This document shows, piece by piece, positions 1 through 8,160 of a stretch of 19,043 nt of DNA. The position numbers were made by a program, and so were the translations under genes. Within the stretch, counting starts at the first letter, position 1. The number at the start of each line of letters is the position of its first letter. This stretch comes from an uncultured Collinsella sp. (GTDB lineage: Bacteria; Actinomycetota; Coriobacteriia; Coriobacteriales; Coriobacteriaceae): the NCBI GenBank assembly GCA_905207425.1, contig CAJLLB010000022.1, positions 1 to 19,043 on the forward strand, read 5' to 3'. Under the pieces are notes generated by a model, which was given only the letters and a program-made list of their open reading frames with translations, ran no database searches and was not told the DNA's origin.

Positions 1-666
<666 letters not shown>

Positions 667-739
667 GCACGCGGAGGTCGCGGGGGCGGGGAAGACTCGG
701 ATTTGCCTTGCTCCAGCCGGGCGCTGTTGAGCACCATTG

Positions 740-771
740 GGCGCTGGGCCATATGACTCAGCGCCTTTTTT
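740..771 (+). terminator. Intrinsic terminator after enolase
   Basis: GGCGCTG (740-746) pairs with CAGCGCC (759-765) and is followed immediately by six Ts (766-771). It lies 74 bases after the enolase stop and before the ftsB-like gene, so the two genes are probably transcribed separately. Confidence 0.8.
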
Positions 772-862
772 ATGTCGAGCAAAGGCTGGCGAAGGCGGTG
801 CGGGCGCTCGTGCTATAACTAGAATACTTAGCGCAAACAAACCTCAACCGCACAAGGCGCAC

Positions 863-1624
863 ATGGATCAGATTTACGACAACAGGTACTATTCCGCCGG
901 TTCGCGTGAGCCGTCGCCTCGCCGTGCGCGCACGGTGCAGCTCAGTGGGTCCGCCTACGCCGGCGCCGACCGCTCCATGCAGCGCCCGACAAGTACCTCG
1001 CGCCCCAATGCTCAAGTGAATACTTCGACAGATGGACCAGTGCGCCCGGCACGTTCGTCGCATGCTCAGCGCTCGTCGGCTCAAACGCACGATAGGTCGA
1101 GCAGGCCTTCGAACCGTTTTTCGGGCTCGGACTTTATGCACTACGCCAACGACAACGCGGTGGTCAAGGCGATCTACGACTTTACCCACGGTCCTCAGCG
1201 AGGGCTATTCATCGGCATTGTCGTTGCCCTGGTGCTCGTGAGCCTGTATTTCCCCGTGCGCGATCTGTACGTGGCAAAGCGTTCGAGCGATATCTTGGCC
1301 AAGCAGGTCGAGATTCGTCAGCAATACAATGATGAGCTGCAAAAAAGCGTCGACAAACTGCTCTCGGAGGAGGGCATTAAGGATGCGGCGTCCGAGGATC
1401 TGGGCCTGGTGATGCCCGGCGAGAAGAGGGTTGAAGTACAGGGCCTGGACGACGATTCGGATTCGTCTTCGAGCAAGAAGTCGTCGAACGCCAAGAAGGC
1501 CAGCGAAGTTGCCAAGGAAATCGAAGAAGTCGGTAAGGACGCCCCGTGGTACATCCAGGCGCTCGACATGCTGTTTAGGTTTAACGGTGTCGAGGGCCAG
1601 ACGGTCGTGTCCAACGGCAAATAG
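863..1624 (+). CDS. FtsB/DivIC-family septum formation initiator
   Basis: Predicted bitopic cell-division protein of the FtsB/DivIC family, which acts in the divisome with FtsL and FtsQ/DivIB. The 253-residue protein has three parts: a basic, Ser/Arg/Pro-rich, probably disordered cytoplasmic region (about 1-105); one membrane segment (about 113-131, LFIGIVVALVLVSLYFPV); and a coiled-coil-like stretch (about 135-175). A GEKRVEV motif typical of the family follows, then a Ser/Lys-rich tail. I chose ATG 863 because an upstream extension of the frame to 737 would run back into the enolase terminator. The Shine-Dalgarno site is weak (AAGGCG). The ppx/gppA gene starts 20 bases later, so they are probably co-transcribed. 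The family call rests on topology and gene order; the disordered N-terminus is long for FtsB but common in Actinobacteria. Confidence 0.8.
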   Translation: MDQIYDNRYYSAGSREPSPRRARTVQLSGSAYAGADRSMQRPTSTSRPNAQVNTSTDGPVRPARSSHAQRSSAQTHDRSSRPSNRFSGSDFMHYANDNAVVKAIYDFTHGPQRGLFIGIVVALVLVSLYFPVRDLYVAKRSSDILAKQVEIRQQYNDELQKSVDKLLSEEGIKDAASEDLGLVMPGEKRVEVQGLDDDSDSSSSKKSSNAKKASEVAKEIEEVGKDAPWYIQALDMLFRFNGVEGQTVVSNGK

Positions 1625-1644
1625 CGCCCGGAGGGGAGCCCGCA

Positions 1645-2646
1645 ATGGCAGATTGCAAACGATATAAGGTGGCGGCGATCGATCTGGGAACGGTGTCGTC
1701 GCGACTGGTGCTGGCGCAGGTCGAGGGCGGGGCGATCGTGGAATCGTCCAAGCATACCGAGATTACCGACCTGGGCGAGGGTGTGGACGCGACGGGTCGC
1801 TTTTGCGAGGCGGCGGTCGAGCGCGTGCTCGCTGCATGCCGCATGTTTGTGGACGAGGCGCGTGCCTTTGGGGCCGCGTGCATTTGCACCACCTGCACGA
1901 GCGCCGCGCGCGATGCATCCAATGCCGCACTGCTGCTGGACGGTCTGCGTGAGCTGGGGCTCGAACCGCAGGTGATTCCGGGCGAGGTCGAGGCGCGCCT
2001 GACGTTTTTTGGCGTGGCGCACGACTTTGCCGGCGAGCGCATCATTGTTGCCGATTCGGGCGGCGGATCAACGGAGCTCGCGACGGGCGTCTATGCGCCG
2101 GAGCGTGGGGTCTTTGCGCTGGAGGGCACGCGTTCGCTGGACATCGGTTGTCGCCGTGTGACGGAGCGATTTTTCTCGGCACTGCCGCCCGCACGCGGCG
2201 AGCTTACTGCCGCTGCCGCGTGGGCGGGCGAGCAGTTCGCTGCCTATTTTGAGGGCCTGCCGAGCAATTTTGAGCGCGCCGAACGCTTGGTCGCAGTGGG
2301 TGGCACCGTCACCACACTCGTGGCGCTCGTTCATGAGCTGGAACCGTACGATTCGAGCTTTGTGCACCTGCGCGAGCTTTCGCTGGATCAGGTTTCGGCC
2401 GCTATCGAGCGCATGTCTGCGTTGGATGCGGACGGCATCGCCGCTCTACCGGGTGTACAGCCCAAACGCGCGGGCGTGATCTTGGCTGGTGCCGTGGTAA
2501 TCCGCGAGCTTATGCGAGCCGGCGGCTACAAGACGCTCACTGTAAGCGAGAACAGCTTACTCGCCGGCATGGCCGCCACCATCAACGAGGCTCTCGACGG
2601 TGCGACCCCCACCATCTCCTGGACCCCAGAGCTCAGCACCCTCTAA
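1645..2646 (+). CDS. Ppx/GppA-family exopolyphosphatase / guanosine pentaphosphatase
   Basis: Member of the ASKHA-fold Ppx/GppA phosphatases, which hydrolyse inorganic polyphosphate and/or pppGpp in the cytoplasm. The 333 residues match the short form found in Actinobacteria. Visible motifs are the first phosphate loop AAIDLGTVSSRLV (about 10-22), PGEVEARLTFFGV, the second phosphate loop DSGGGSTEL, and AVGGTVTTLVAL. ATG 1645 is preceded by a good ribosome site (GGAGGGGA). It lies 20 bases after the ftsB-like stop, so an operon is likely. In mycobacteria a DUF501 gene sits between the two; here it is absent. Polyphosphatase cannot be told from pppGpp hydrolase by sequence alone. A palindromic repeat begins three bases after the stop. 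Confidence 0.92.
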   Translation: MADCKRYKVAAIDLGTVSSRLVLAQVEGGAIVESSKHTEITDLGEGVDATGRFCEAAVERVLAACRMFVDEARAFGAACICTTCTSAARDASNAALLLDGLRELGLEPQVIPGEVEARLTFFGVAHDFAGERIIVADSGGGSTELATGVYAPERGVFALEGTRSLDIGCRRVTERFFSALPPARGELTAAAAWAGEQFAAYFEGLPSNFERAERLVAVGGTVTTLVALVHELEPYDSSFVHLRELSLDQVSAAIERMSALDADGIAALPGVQPKRAGVILAGAVVIRELMRAGGYKTLTVSENSLLAGMAATINEALDGATPTISWTPELSTL

Positions 2647-2648
2647 AT

Positions 2649-2717
2649 AAGTTGCGGTGAAATAGTTCCTAAATAAGCTGGTAAACGGTATAAACAGGAT
2701 CTATTCCACCGCAACTT
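2649..2717. repeat. Palindromic repeat, copy 1 (GTTGCGGTG...CACCGCAAC)
   Basis: Two 22-base arms, 2649-2670 and 2696-2717, are inverted copies with two mismatches: AAGTTGCGGTG at the outer left and CACCGCAACTT at the outer right, with AATAG/CTATT inside. The 25-base loop is AT-rich. A second copy with the same outer and inner motifs is at 16228-16294. No T-tract follows, so it is not a standard terminator. It starts just after the ppx/gppA stop. Confidence 0.85.
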
Positions 2718-2775
2718 CTAAGGGACCGAAGCTGTCTTTTTAGCCCGTCCTAAATTAGTTGGCTTTCTGAAGCGC

Positions 2776-2913
2776 GGGGCGGTGGGACGTCTGCGTATTT
2801 GCTGCGCAAATCCGCACCGGCTTCGGACGCCTGCTGGCGCCCTCGCCGGCTCGCTGCGGACGCTGCGCGTCCGCTTGACGCTCGCCCCCCCTCGCGGGTT
2901 CGAGTCCCACCGG
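2776..2913. repeat. Structured, GC-rich segment bounded by tRNA-derived fragments
   Basis: The left edge holds GGGGCGGTGGGAC (2776-2788), identical to 2974-2986 inside the adjacent tRNA-Leu gene. The right edge holds GGGTTCGAGTCCCACCG (2896-2912), a T-arm sequence that is a perfect inverted copy of tRNA-Leu bases 2978-2994. The segment's own ends (CGGTGGGAC 2780-2788, GTCCCACCG 2904-2912) are complementary. Between them lie successive hairpins: ATTTGC/GCAAAT flanked by TGCG/CGCA (about 2791-2815), CCGGC/GCCGG (about 2817-2849), and GCGGACG/CGTCCGC (about 2855-2873). No credible protein is encoded. The rest of 2647-2968 holds only the palindromic repeat and the tRNA terminator. Confidence 0.7.
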
Positions 2914-2917
2914 CATC

Positions 2918-2956
2918 TAAAAGAAGTGAGCCCGCATCCCTTGGGGACACGGGCTC
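2918..2956 (-). terminator. Intrinsic terminator of tRNA-Leu
   Basis: Read on the minus strand, GAGCCCG and CGGGCTC (2950-2956 and 2928-2934) form a stem with an inner CCC/GGG pairing, followed by CACTTCTTTTAG. It starts 12 bases past the 3' end of the minus-strand tRNA-Leu. Confidence 0.75.
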
Positions 2957-2968
2957 GAAAGCTCCATA

Positions 2969-3053
2969 TGGTAGGGGCGGTGGGACTCGAACCCACAATC
3001 CTTGCGGCGAGAGATTTTAAGTCTCCTGCGTATGCCAATTCCGCCACGCCCCC
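2969..3053 (-). tRNA. tRNA-Leu (anticodon UAA)
   Basis: On the minus strand an 85-nt tRNA reads: acceptor GGGGGCG (3053-3047), D-arm GCGGAATTGGCATACGC, anticodon loop CTTAAAA with anticodon TAA, a long class II variable arm, T-arm GTGGGTTCGAGTCCCAC, 3' acceptor CGCCCCT, discriminator A, and an encoded CCA (2971-2969). The long variable arm, discriminator A and anticodon identify a leucine tRNA reading UUA. In a GC-rich genome this decodes a rare codon. The first acceptor pair is G-U. An intrinsic terminator follows. Confidence 0.95.
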
Positions 3054-3084
3054 GTGAGACTAGAAGTCTAGCACAAGCCGTCCG

Positions 3085-3708
3085 TTACGCGTTGACGGCC
3101 ATCGAGTGTTGCCCCGACTTCTCCAGGAACTCCTGGAACTTGGCTTCGTCGCCCTTGTTCTTGTACTGCAGAGCCAACAGATACTCCAAGCGGCAGCTCT
3201 TGACCTTGTCGTCACCGGCCTCCTTGAGCATGCGCTCCAGCTCGGGAATGTCGTTGTGGCGCTTGAGGATCATCGTGTCGTACATCAGTTGGCATTCGTG
3301 TGCGACTGCCTCGGCCTGGCCGCCCTCAAAGCCTTTGATCTCGTGCAGCAGCTCCTTGGACTTTTTGCGGTCCTCCTGGCCAACGTAGTAGTTAAAGGCC
3401 TTAATCACCAGGTCGACGCGCTGCATCTTGGGCAGATTGAGTCCCAGCAGCAAATCGAACATCTCGTCGGCGCGCTTGTGGTCCTCGCGCAGCAGATAGG
3501 AGTTCAGGCGCAGGTAGTCGCGGTTATAGCGCGGGTACAGCATGCTGGTGAGTTTGCCATCGAGCAAACGATCGAACTCGTCCCACTGCTTGGCAGCCAT
3601 AAGCTGTTGCAGGCGCTTAAACGTGGTGCGTTTTTTTACGCTAAAGAACACCGATATGGCGATACAAATAATGACGACGGCGGTCCAGAGGGTGCGGGAA
3701 TCGGGCAT
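3085..3708 (-). CDS. Membrane-anchored protein of unknown function, possibly TPR-like helical repeats
   Basis: I do not recognise a named family. The 207-residue protein starts MPDSRTLWTAVVIICIAISV, so a single N-terminal membrane segment (about 8-23) is followed by a basic KKRTTFKR stretch that predicts a cytoplasmic C-terminal part. The remainder is helical and charged, with repeated ~35-residue helix pairs of the kind seen in TPR-like proteins (for example WDEFDRLLDGKLTS, ADEMFDLLLGLNL, KSKELLHEIKGF, YKNKGDEAKFQEFLEKSG). I chose ATG 3708 over a longer frame from 3819 because AAGGAC lies just upstream and the membrane segment then sits at the N-terminus. It is transcribed divergently from the EIIB gene. 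The TPR-like reading is an inference from pattern only. Confidence 0.75.
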   Translation of the reverse strand: MPDSRTLWTAVVIICIAISVFFSVKKRTTFKRLQQLMAAKQWDEFDRLLDGKLTSMLYPRYNRDYLRLNSYLLREDHKRADEMFDLLLGLNLPKMQRVDLVIKAFNYYVGQEDRKKSKELLHEIKGFEGGQAEAVAHECQLMYDTMILKRHNDIPELERMLKEAGDDKVKSCRLEYLLALQYKNKGDEAKFQEFLEKSGQHSMAVNA

Positions 3709-3763
3709 TTTAGAGTCCTTAGTCGCTCGTAAAGCGAGCGGTATGACAACACGTGCTAGATGT

Positions 3764-3769
3764 ATTATA
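3764..3769 (-). promoter_or_regulatory. Possible -10 box for the minus-strand membrane protein gene
   Basis: The minus strand reads TATAAT here, 55 bases upstream of the ATG at 3708. No good -35 hexamer is seen at normal spacing, so this is weak. A small hairpin (CGCTCG/CGAGCG, 3724-3740) lies in the expected leader. Confidence 0.35.
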
Positions 3770-3871
3770 CGCGGCGTGCAAGCAAACTGGCATAAAAGCG
3801 CATCGAGGCCGAGCGCCATCGCTCGCTGCGGTACACTTACCTAAAGTAAACCATGAAGGGAGACATTACCT

Positions 3872-4159
3872 ATGAAGAAGATCGTTTTGGCTTGCGGTGC
3901 TGGCGCTGCTACTTCCACGCTCGTTGCCCAGAAGGTCGCCACCATGCTCGACGCCAACGGTTACGCCGACAAGTACGAGATCGTGCAGTGCGCCATCTCC
4001 GAGGCCAAGGACGTTTGCGACGAGGGCGCCGATCTGCTGATCGCCACCACCGTTGCCCCCGAGGGCCTTACCTGCCCGTACGTGAGCGGCGTGCCCTTCA
4101 TGACCGGCATGAACCGCGTCGCTGCCGAGAAGGCCGTTCTTGACGTCATGGCTCAGTAG
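3872..4159 (+). CDS. PTS galactitol-type EIIB component (orphan)
   Basis: A 95-residue single-domain EIIB protein of the galactitol (GatB-like) PTS group. The N-terminus MKKIVLACGAGAATSTLVA carries the phospho-acceptor Cys8 in the usual P-loop-like CGxGxATS context. EIIB passes phosphate from EIIA to a sugar taken up by EIIC. Neither a matching EIIA nor EIIC lies in the window, so the partners are elsewhere or the protein has a regulatory role. ATG 3872 is preceded by GGGAGA at good spacing. The VOC gene begins 11 bases after the stop, giving a two-gene operon that ends at the terminator at 4570. Galactitol specificity is a family label, not a demonstrated substrate. Confidence 0.88.
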   Translation: MKKIVLACGAGAATSTLVAQKVATMLDANGYADKYEIVQCAISEAKDVCDEGADLLIATTVAPEGLTCPYVSGVPFMTGMNRVAAEKAVLDVMAQ

Positions 4160-4170
4160 GCGCTGACTGC

Positions 4171-4545
4171 ATGAGTGAGCAGAACGCCAATCCGGTCGAG
4201 CTCTTTGGCATGCGCGTTGCCCATGTGGGCATTAACGCCACCGACCCGGCAGACGCCCTGGAGATCGCGGAGCTGTTCTCGACGATGATGGGTCTGCCCG
4301 TTATCGAGACCCCGGTTTCGTACTTTAACGATTCGCTGGTCGAGGTCATGAAGCAGAATGGTCGTGGCACCAAGGGCCACATCGGCTTTGCCGTCAACGA
4401 CATTGATGCGGCCGAGAAGTGGTTTGCCGAGCGCGGGCTCGAGGTCAACGAAGAGTCGCGTGCGCTGCTGCCCGACGGTAGCACCAAGCTCGTGTACTTT
4501 AAGCGCGAGTTCGCCGGTTTCGCCGTGCATCTGTGCCGCGAGTAG
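4171..4545 (+). CDS. VOC-superfamily (glyoxalase/dioxygenase fold) protein
   Basis: A 124-residue protein with the paired beta-alpha-beta-beta-beta layout of the vicinal oxygen chelate fold. The first module starts at MRVAHVGINATDPADALEIA and the second at GHIGFAVNDIDAAEKWFAERG. It ends FAGFAVHLCRE. Possible metal ligands are the His in AHVGI, the Glu in VEVMK, the His in GHIGF, and the terminal-strand His in AVHLC. From memory, this pattern resembles the VOC domain fused to KDPG/KHG aldolases in clostridia, which would fit a sugar-acid role beside the galactitol-type EIIB. I cannot confirm this here. It starts 11 bases after the EIIB stop with no strong Shine-Dalgarno, suggesting translational coupling. 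Confidence 0.82.
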   Translation: MSEQNANPVELFGMRVAHVGINATDPADALEIAELFSTMMGLPVIETPVSYFNDSLVEVMKQNGRGTKGHIGFAVNDIDAAEKWFAERGLEVNEESRALLPDGSTKLVYFKREFAGFAVHLCRE

Positions 4546-4569
4546 CGCACAAGCTGCCATAGCTAGCAA

Positions 4570-4606
4570 AAAGGGATAGGGCCGTGTGGCCCTATCCCTT
4601 TATTTG
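4570..4606 (+). terminator. Strong intrinsic terminator after the EIIB-VOC pair
   Basis: A perfect 14-bp stem, AAAGGGATAGGGCC (4570-4583) with GGCCCTATCCCTTT (4588-4601), closes on a GTGT loop and is followed by ATTTG. The A-rich left flank could also let it work on the other strand. Confidence 0.88.
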
Positions 4607-4622
4607 TTCAAGACTTTAGTCC

Positions 4623-4668
4623 GCTGGCCGCGCAGCGGCCAGCTTTAAACCACCCGCTACGCGGGTGG
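4623..4668. repeat. Left-end tandem hairpins of the IS200-like element
   Basis: Hairpin 1 is a 9-bp perfect stem with loop GCA (4623-4643), followed by TTT, so it may also stop incoming transcription. Hairpin 2 is an 8-bp perfect stem with loop TAC (4650-4668), similar in sequence to the right-end hairpin. Confidence 0.8.
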
Positions 4669-4688
4669 AGACAAACGGCTTTACAAAG

Positions 4689-4750
4689 CCACCCCTCCGA
4701 CCGATATTGACGATTGTTCAGGCCGTCAAGAATTCGAGTCGAAGGGGTGG
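4689..4750 (+). promoter_or_regulatory. tnpA: Hairpin sequestering the tnpA ribosome-binding site
   Basis: CCACCCCTCCGAC (4689-4701) pairs with GTCGAAGGGGTGG (4738-4750) apart from one C/A mismatch. A nested stem TTGACG/CGTCAA lies at 4707-4712 and 4724-4729. The right arm contains the Shine-Dalgarno AAGGGG (4742-4747), ending nine bases before ATG 4756, so the folded mRNA would block translation. This is the design described for IS200 tnpA. Confidence 0.75.
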
Positions 4751-4755
4751 TCGCC

Positions 4756-5214
4756 ATGGCCCAGAAGGCCTACAGCCTTTCCCACACGAAGTGGATGTGC
4801 AAGTACCACATCGTGTTCACGCCGAAGTATAGGCGCAAAGTGATCTACAACCAAATCAGGAGCGACATAGGGGAGATCCTCAGGAAGCTGTGCGAGTACA
4901 AGGGGATCGAGATAATCGAGGGGCACCTGATGCCCGACCACGTGCACGTGCTGCTGGCGATCCCGCCGAAGTACAGCGTCGCGAGCGTCATGGGCTACCT
5001 GAAGGGGAAGAGCTCGCTGATGATATTCGACAGGCACGCCAACCTCAAGTACAAGTTCGGCAACAGGAAGTTCTGGGCGGAGGGCTACTACGTGTCCACC
5101 GTCGGCCTGAACGAGGCGACGATCGCCAAGTACATCAGGGAGCAGGAGTCCCACGACATCGCGCTGGACAAGCTGAGCGTGAAGGAGTACGAGGACCCCT
5201 TCAAGAGGGGGTGA
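4756..5214 (+). CDS. tnpA: IS200/IS605-family Y1 transposase TnpA
   Basis: A 152-residue HUH single-strand transposase, the usual size for IS200 TnpA (about 150). The HUH metal motif is His62-Val-His64 in DHVHVLL, and the likely catalytic tyrosine is Tyr126 in IAKYIREQE. Other family signatures are KYHIVFTPKYRR (16-27) and WAEGYYVSTVG. I chose ATG 4756 because AAGGGG sits nine bases upstream and conserved sequence starts here; the frame extends upstream without similarity. All key residues are present, so it is probably active. The ribosome site is in a hairpin (4689-4750). Arg is often AGG and Ile sometimes ATA, unlike the host genes. Confidence 0.95.
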   Translation: MAQKAYSLSHTKWMCKYHIVFTPKYRRKVIYNQIRSDIGEILRKLCEYKGIEIIEGHLMPDHVHVLLAIPPKYSVASVMGYLKGKSSLMIFDRHANLKYKFGNRKFWAEGYYVSTVGLNEATIAKYIREQESHDIALDKLSVKEYEDPFKRG

Positions 5215-5236
5215 TGCTGCCGGTTCGACCGGCGCG

Positions 5237-5309
5237 CCACGGGTCAAGATGCACTAGGCCTGGACGAAGTCCGGGCCCGCGCCTTTAGACGCGAGCCCGG
5301 GGCCCGTGG
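5237..5309 (+). ncRNA. Possible structured RNA / right-end region of the IS element
   Basis: CCACGGG (5237-5243) and CCCGTGG (5303-5309) form a 7-bp outer stem. Inside are two competing hairpins: GGCCTGGAC/GTCCGGGCC (about 5258-5278) and CGGGCCCGCG/CGCGAGCCCG (about 5272-5299). It lies between tnpA and the right-end hairpin. In tnpB-bearing relatives this region yields the omega RNA; no tnpB is present here, so function is unknown. Confidence 0.35.
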
Positions 5310-5326
5310 GTTATACCCTAAGAGCA

Positions 5327-5349
5327 AACCACCCTTTTTAAGGGTGGTT
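5327..5349. repeat. Right-end hairpin of the IS200-like element
   Basis: A 10-bp perfect stem, AACCACCCTT (5327-5336) with AAGGGTGGTT (5340-5349), has loop TTT. It matches the second left-end hairpin in its outer bases. Confidence 0.75.
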
Positions 5350-5360
5350 CTGATTTCTGT

Positions 5361-5744
5361 AGGGTCTTTGGGACACTTTACCCTGATAAAGCTGGCATAA
5401 CAGCTAGAGTGAACGTCGTACAAAGGCAAGGAAAAAACCAAACAAATCGGTGAACGGTAGTTGTTCACGCTCGCATTTCCTGCGGATTTGTTAAAAATGC
5501 CCTAATGGTATAAAAAAAGAAACATATAACAGCCCTGATGAAGGGGGTGGCTATGTTATCCTTCTCAAACGGGTGAAATCTTGGGTTTTGGGTTGCAGTT
5601 CCAAGGTGGACAAACGTTTTTCCCTGTACCAACGTGTGGTGAAGAACGGAAGAAGCCGGTAGTGCAAGCCGATAATTCAAGAATTCAATAAGTAGCGGTG
5701 TGAGAGAGCGCCGCATTACACGTAACTAGGAGCGTGGTTACACA
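5361..5744 (+). promoter_or_regulatory. Long structured region upstream of the pfl genes
   Basis: No gene is seen in these 384 bases. A three-way-junction-like inverted repeat has outer arms AACAAATC/GATTTGTT (5441-5448, 5485-5492) and inner stems GTGAAC/GTTCAC (5450-5455, 5463-5468) and CGCA/TGCG (5472-5475, 5481-5484). A possible promoter is TTGTTA (5488-5493), 15 bases, TATAAA (5509-5514), so the outer arm overlaps the -35. Beyond it the presumed leader of about 230 nt has stems ATAACAGCC/GGC-TA-TGTTAT (5526-5559) and CTTGG/CCAAG (5580-5605). A Shine-Dalgarno AGGAG (5728-5732) precedes ATG 5745. Anaerobic or redox control is expected for pfl, but I see no clear FNR or Rex site. Confidence 0.5.
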
Positions 5745-7796
<2,052 letters not shown>

Positions 7797-7797
7797 C

Positions 7798-7822
7798 TAT
7801 TGTTAGTGCTATACTAACAATA
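7798..7822 (+). terminator. Stem-loop directly after the pfl barrel gene
   Basis: A perfect 10-bp stem, TATTGTTAGT (7798-7807) with ACTAACAATA (7813-7822), has loop GCTAT. It starts one base after the stop codon. It is AT-rich with no T-tract, so it is more likely an mRNA 3'-end or processing barrier, or a protein-binding site, than an efficient terminator. Confidence 0.6.
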
Positions 7823-7838
7823 ACGATTACTGATTAGC

Positions 7839-7858
7839 GCGCCGGTTTCGGCCGGCGC
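7839..7858 (+). terminator. GC-rich UUCG stem-loop before the glycyl-radical domain gene
   Basis: GCGCCGG (7839-7845) pairs with CCGGCGC (7852-7858). A U-G pair then closes a TTCG tetraloop. The following CTATTAAT is a poor T-tract, so partial termination or 5'-end stabilisation of the downstream message is plausible. Confidence 0.55.
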
Positions 7859-7881
7859 CTATTAATCGAAGGAGACACATT

Positions 7882-8133
7882 ATGAAGGTTTCTGAAGTTT
7901 CCGAGACTCAGGCCGATAACCTGGTCCACATGCTCGACGCTTACGCCGAGAAGGGTGGCCACCACCTGAACATCAACGTCTTCAACCGTGAGACGTTGCT
8001 CGACGCTCAGGCTCACCCCGAGAAGTACCCGCAGCTGACCATCCGCGTTTCCGGCTATGCCGTGAACTTCCACACGCTCACCAAGGAGCAGCAGGACGAG
8101 GTCATTTCGCGTACCTTCCACGACAAGTTCTAA
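7882..8133 (+). CDS. Free-standing pyruvate formate-lyase glycyl-radical domain (GrcA/YfiD-like)
   Basis: This 83-residue protein is the missing C-terminal domain of the upstream PFL. It carries [16 protein letters not shown] and [16 protein letters not shown], with the radical glycine at Gly58 (equivalent to E. coli Gly734), and ends [11 protein letters not shown] like the C-terminus of one-piece PFLs. Together the two proteins total 766 residues, close to one PFL. The gene has its own ATG and a strong Shine-Dalgarno AAGGAG (7869-7874, seven bases from ATG), stronger and better spaced than that of the barrel gene. The 85-base gap holds two stem-loops and no continuing PFL sequence, so this is not a sequencing frameshift. 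It should associate with the barrel and receive the radical from PflA. E. coli YfiD/GrcA is the known precedent for an autonomous domain. Confidence 0.92.
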   Translation: MKVSEVSETQADNLVHMLDAYAEKGGHHLNINVFNRETLLDAQAHPEKYPQLTIRVSGYAVNFHTLTKEQQDEVISRTFHDKF

Positions 8134-8160
8134 AGGGTTCAACTCCTGTAGGATTACTGG

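Larger units (their letters stand above)
4615..5360 (+). mobile_element. IS200/IS605-family element carrying only TnpA (ends approximate)
   Basis: A single Y1 transposase gene is flanked by subterminal hairpins instead of inverted repeats, as in IS200. Left side: GCTGGCCGC/GCGGCCAGC (4623-4643) and CCACCCGC/GCGGGTGG (4650-4668). Right side: AACCACCCTT/AAGGGTGGTT (5327-5349). The second left hairpin and the right hairpin both begin AAACCACCC and end GGGTGG, as expected of TnpA recognition stems. The length of about 740 bp fits IS200. Exact cleavage points cannot be fixed without an empty site. The transposase uses AGG and ATA codons far more than its neighbours, which supports transfer. There is no tnpB. 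Confidence 0.82.

Noticed and set aside
2649..2717. Integron attC site
   Set aside because: GTTGCGG does not fit the GTTRRRY core, and no integrase or cassette array is present.
2718..3057. Protein-coding reading frames overlapping the tRNA-Leu and adjacent segment
   Set aside because: They are translations of tRNA and hairpin sequence, with no ribosome sites and no protein family character.
5450..5468. Rex-type redox operator (GTGAAC...GTTCAC)
   Set aside because: The spacing between half sites is longer than in known Rex sites and the flanking bases do not match.
5535..5541. CTGATGA resembling the hammerhead ribozyme core
   Set aside because: The following stem is weak and no matching GAAA box or cleavage triplet in the right arrangement is present.
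7797..7881. PFL split caused by a sequencing frameshift
   Set aside because: No frame in the gap continues PFL sequence, and the gap has stem-loops and a strong Shine-Dalgarno before a proper ATG.
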